A DNA stretch of 64,000 nucleotides, from positions 124,001-188,000 of the forward strand of contig JADKGC010000005.1 of the NCBI GenBank assembly GCA_016717205.1. The letters are read 5' to 3'. Made by a program: the position numbers and the translations under genes. A model generated the notes under the pieces. It did no database searches. It saw only the letters and a list, made by a program, of their open reading frames with translations, and was not told where the DNA came from. Below, piece after piece: positions 62,127 through 64,000 of the stretch; positions within the stretch are counted from its first letter, which is position 1; every line of letters starts with the position of its first letter. This stretch comes from Candidatus Flexifilum breve (GTDB lineage Bacteria; Chloroflexota; Anaerolineae; Aggregatilineales; Phototrophicaceae).

Positions 62127-62163
62127 TAAAGGGATAGCTCGCTGTATTCGGGCTATCCTTTCA
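62127..62163 (+). terminator. Likely intrinsic terminator after cytochrome c gene
   Basis: GGATAGC (62132-62138) pairs with GCTATCC (62152-62158), flanked by A residues before and TTT after. It lies about 35 bases after the cytochrome c stop and would end the nos transcript. Confidence 0.65.
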
Positions 62164-62187
62164 GCATATTGGGGGTTGCAGACCACC

Positions 62188-62577
62188 ATGAATTCTCAAC
62201 TATGGTCGCCACGAATCAATTATTCACTGTGTAACGGGTGCGGTGAATGCCTTCAGAAATGTCCATGCAGCGTTTTTCGAGTTGAGCATAGCAAACCAGT
62301 TATTTATGATCCGTTGGGCTGTAACTACTGTGGCCCCTGTGAAGCGATCTGCCCAACTGCCGCAATTGAGCTGCCGTATCTTATCTGCCGAGCGACCGAT
62401 CAAGTCATACTGCAGGAGCGCTCAAAGGTCACTGTCAACCACCAAAAGAACCCATACACATTTTTCGACAGTCTCATTGCGCAGCTCGATCTCATTCTTG
62501 CCGACAGCATCATTAGCCGGACAATCGTTACAGACCGGCACTTCAAAGTGACCCTTTCTGGGTTTGCCGCTGGATAG
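62188..62577 (+). CDS. 2x[4Fe-4S] ferredoxin domain (N-terminal part of a ferredoxin-cupin gene)
   Basis: This 129-residue open frame has two [4Fe-4S] motifs, 'CNGCGECLQKCP' (Cys15, 18, 21, 25) and 'CNYCGPCEAICP', typical of cytoplasmic 8Fe ferredoxins. Residues about 93-129 ('FFDSLIAQLDLILADSIISR', 'HFKVTLSGFAAG') are not ferredoxin but match the first strands of a cupin. A TAG at 62575-62577 ends the frame, and the same frame continues with the rest of a cupin. The ATG at 62188 is preferred over a TTG at 62176. It lies just after the terminator hairpin and may have its own promoter. Its role in N2O respiration is unknown. Confidence 0.8.
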   Translation: MNSQLWSPRINYSLCNGCGECLQKCPCSVFRVEHSKPVIYDPLGCNYCGPCEAICPTAAIELPYLICRATDQVILQERSKVTVNHQKNPYTFFDSLIAQLDLILADSIISRTIVTDRHFKVTLSGFAAG

Positions 62578-62784
62578 TCTTGGCCAGAACACGGCGTTGC
62601 CCAGTCCGCAGTCATTTAGATCGTTTCGGGTCAAGCAATCATTACGCTAGGCAATCATGTCTATAAAGTCGACGACGGAGCATGGGTCTATGTGCCACCC
62701 CAGCTACCGCACAGCATCACCGCGCTGACTCCCGTAATCATCCTGTTACTGCTGGTTGGAAATGATAGGCCTTCCCCTGCATAA
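62578..62784 (+). pseudogene. Cupin continuation of the ferredoxin gene, broken by TAG codons
   Basis: In the same frame as the ferredoxin and directly after its TAG, the sequence reads 'SWPEHGVAQSAVI', a second TAG (62617-62619), then 'IVSGQAIITLGNHVYKVDDG', 'AWVYVPPQLPHSIT' and 'ALTPVIILLLLV', ending in TAA at 62782-62784. This is a typical cupin barrel (G-x-A-x-I-T-L-G; V-P-P-x-x-P-H-S). The first stop falls where cupins of this kind read A-G-Q, so CAG to TAG is the simplest explanation. Confidence 0.7.
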
Positions 62785-63073
62785 CGCAAGCCGACTGCTG
62801 CTATGGACGCTGGTTGGCGGGTCGTAATCACAAGCCAAACAACGGAACCTCCTTATCCTGCCAAACGCTCAACACCCCAGCGCGAGGCAGCGGGACGACT
62901 GGCTCCTACTTGCGTCACTCAAGTTGAGGACTTCGAGACAGCTTCTCTGTTCCGCGACCTGCCGCTGCGGAGCTTTGCCACATGACCCTAGTCGATCAAT
63001 GCCAACTCAACCATTTCACCGATTCATCGTCTGGATCCTGTGCATGTTCGCGCAGCCATCTCTATTTCAACCC
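62785..63073. other. Short intergenic region without a supported gene
   Basis: These roughly 290 bases between the cupin remnant and the convergent regulator gene hold only short overlapping frames. I see no hairpin terminator or operator. Confidence 0.4.
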
Positions 63074-63769
63074 TTACCCATCCAACCCCGCTTTGGATTT
63101 CAGTCCGCTGTAATCGAGAATCTGAATCTGATGTCGTTCAACGCGGATCAGGTTCTCGCGCACCAAACTACGCAGCGCGCGGTTGAGTACATCCGGGACA
63201 GTGCCGAGCCGGTTGGCGATTTCTGCTTGCGTCGCCCAGCGGGGACGAACGAGTTGTTCTTCCTCCGACTGTTCGACTAAATAACGCGCTAATCGCGCTT
63301 CGATACTCCGTAGTGATAAATCCTCGACCATCTGAATGAGCTGCTGCACTCGTCCTGCTAAACGGCGGATGATAAACCTTCCGAGTTTAGGGTGATGATC
63401 GAATAGGTCAAGCATTGCCCGCTGCTCGATCACCCAAACGGACGAGGCTTCCAACGCCATCACCGTTGCTGGGTTGGAGTCCTCGACGAAAACGCCAATC
63501 GCATTAAAGACCTCTCCCGGACCTATGAAATGCAGCGCCTGTTCGCGTCCATCGGGGGAAGTCTTCAGCGCTTTGAGCCAACCAGACTGAACAATGTACA
63601 GCGCGACATTCTGTTCACCCTCTAAGAAGACGATCTGCCCGGCAGCGTACGCCTGATACTGCATCTGTTGGGTGATCAAGTCGACAAGAGCGGGTTCGAG
63701 GTTTGAGAAATAGGGAACCTGTGCCAGGGCTACTTTTGCCTTACCGATCAGGGCATCATCGGACATCAT
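63074..63769 (-). CDS. Crp/Fnr family transcription regulator 3
   Basis: This 231-residue protein has a cNMP-binding-like beta roll ('YAAGQIVFLEGEQNVALYIV', 'FIGPGEVFNAIGVF'), a dimerisation helix near 120-145 ('RFIIRRLAGRVQQLIQMVED') and a winged helix 'WATQAEIANRLGTVPDVLNR' with 'ALRSLVRENL'. There is no Fnr Cys cluster. Its recognition helix ('GTVPDVLNRALR') differs from regulators 1 and 2 ('GTVREVVSR/TR'), so it probably reads different sites. It is transcribed toward the nos cluster and diverges from a short ORF at the right edge. Confidence 0.88.
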   Translation of the reverse strand: MMSDDALIGKAKVALAQVPYFSNLEPALVDLITQQMQYQAYAAGQIVFLEGEQNVALYIVQSGWLKALKTSPDGREQALHFIGPGEVFNAIGVFVEDSNPATVMALEASSVWVIEQRAMLDLFDHHPKLGRFIIRRLAGRVQQLIQMVEDLSLRSIEARLARYLVEQSEEEQLVRPRWATQAEIANRLGTVPDVLNRALRSLVRENLIRVERHQIQILDYSGLKSKAGLDG

Positions 63770-63905
63770 GAAGACCTCAAGTAATTCTACGGGCTGCGGG
63801 ACAGGACATTTGGTAAGTTGTCACATGAAGTCCGACAAAAGTCAAAGACACGCTGTCCGTTCTGACGCACACTAAAAACAGTTTAATCGTTCAGGAGTGT
63901 TTTCA

Positions 63906-64000
63906 ATGGCTGTAAACGTCGGAAAACTCAACTCAGTCCGTGCTGCCAATGATGCCCTGATTCTTCTGACATGAACGCTGGTATACATCCTGCGGAGCGA
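63906..64000 (+). pseudogene. 5' end of an unknown gene with an early in-frame TGA, cut by window end
   Basis: CAGGAG precedes an ATG at 63906 that opens 'MAVNVGKLNSVRAANDALIL' then 'LT', followed by TGA (63972-63974). The same frame continues 'TLVYILRS' to the window edge, which looks like the rest of a hydrophobic segment. A Trp codon (TGG) changed to TGA would explain it. Only 95 bases are visible, so this is tentative. Confidence 0.3.

Noticed and set aside
51787..64000. Recoding of TGA or TAG as sense codons
   Set aside because: Intact genes in the same cluster end normally in TGA (nosF, nosY, cytochrome c, regulator 2) and TAG (nosZ, regulator 1, methyltransferase), often with overlapping downstream starts. 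Local mutation or sequence error is more likely.

Overview
The window looks like part of a mosaic, partly mobile replicon of a bacterium most like Chloroflexota (an Anaerolineae-type lineage). This is inferred from gene style only: a clade II type nitrous oxide reductase with a Sec rather than Tat leader, lipoproteins and cytochromes with PTATPIP-like linkers, a 4776-residue PKD/DUF11 surface protein, and STAND proteins starting with an NPYVGPRPF motif. No rRNA or taxonomic marker is present.

Layout. (1) 1-17.4 kb, nearly all on the minus strand, is plasmid/ICE-like. It holds the end of a PRTRC cassette (protein C and neighbours), an AEP primase with a CHC2-like zinc finger, a 1268-residue adenine methyltransferase/SF2 helicase fusion, a Nudix hydrolase, an unknown 516-residue protein coupled to a SLOG-fold protein, a DUF5677-like protein, and a complete mutagenesis cassette imuA-imuB-DUF6504-dnaE2. 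(2) 17.4-22.8 kb: an IS630-type element beside a two-gene operon of a SIR2-like protein and an nSTAND-TIR-TPR protein, a candidate NAD-depleting defence system. (3) 23.4-28.7 kb: a secreted protein and a YdhR-like protein behind a CRP/FNR-type operator, a large serine recombinase, and an IS3 remnant joined to the 5' end of a broken DUF4062-like gene. (4) 28.9-43.2 kb: one giant secreted protein with PKD domains, a long DUF11-type array including three exact 915-bp tandem repeats, and a C-terminal PD40/TolB-type propeller. (5) 43.3-50.5 kb, minus strand: a second replication/mobilisation module with a primase-helicase, relaxase, RHH and HU-like accessory proteins, a hairpin-rich oriT candidate, and a ParR/ParM-like pair. 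It ends at a sharp breakpoint near 50.52 kb. (6) 50.5-64 kb: a nitrous oxide respiration cluster with a methyltransferase, two rhodaneses, two Crp/Fnr regulators, nosZ, a membrane protein, nosD, nosF, nosY, a copper-type lipoprotein, a di-haem cytochrome c and a ferredoxin-cupin, followed by a third Crp/Fnr regulator.

How the parts work together. NosZ would reduce N2O to N2 outside the membrane. NosDFY would mature its copper site, the YtkA-like lipoprotein may deliver copper in place of NosL (not seen here), and the duplicated cytochrome c may deliver electrons. Palindromes of the type TGTGA-N6-TCACA lie before nosZ, before the second regulator gene and, almost identical in sequence, 30 kb away before the secreted protein/ydhR pair, which suggests one regulon.

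Four genes in or beside the nos cluster carry lesions: a frameshift in the two-domain rhodanese, a frameshift in the membrane protein, an in-frame TGA in nosD, and two in-frame TAG codons in the ferredoxin-cupin gene. A short ORF at the right edge may be a fifth case. nosZ, nosF and nosY are intact, so the cluster is either decaying or carries sequence errors.
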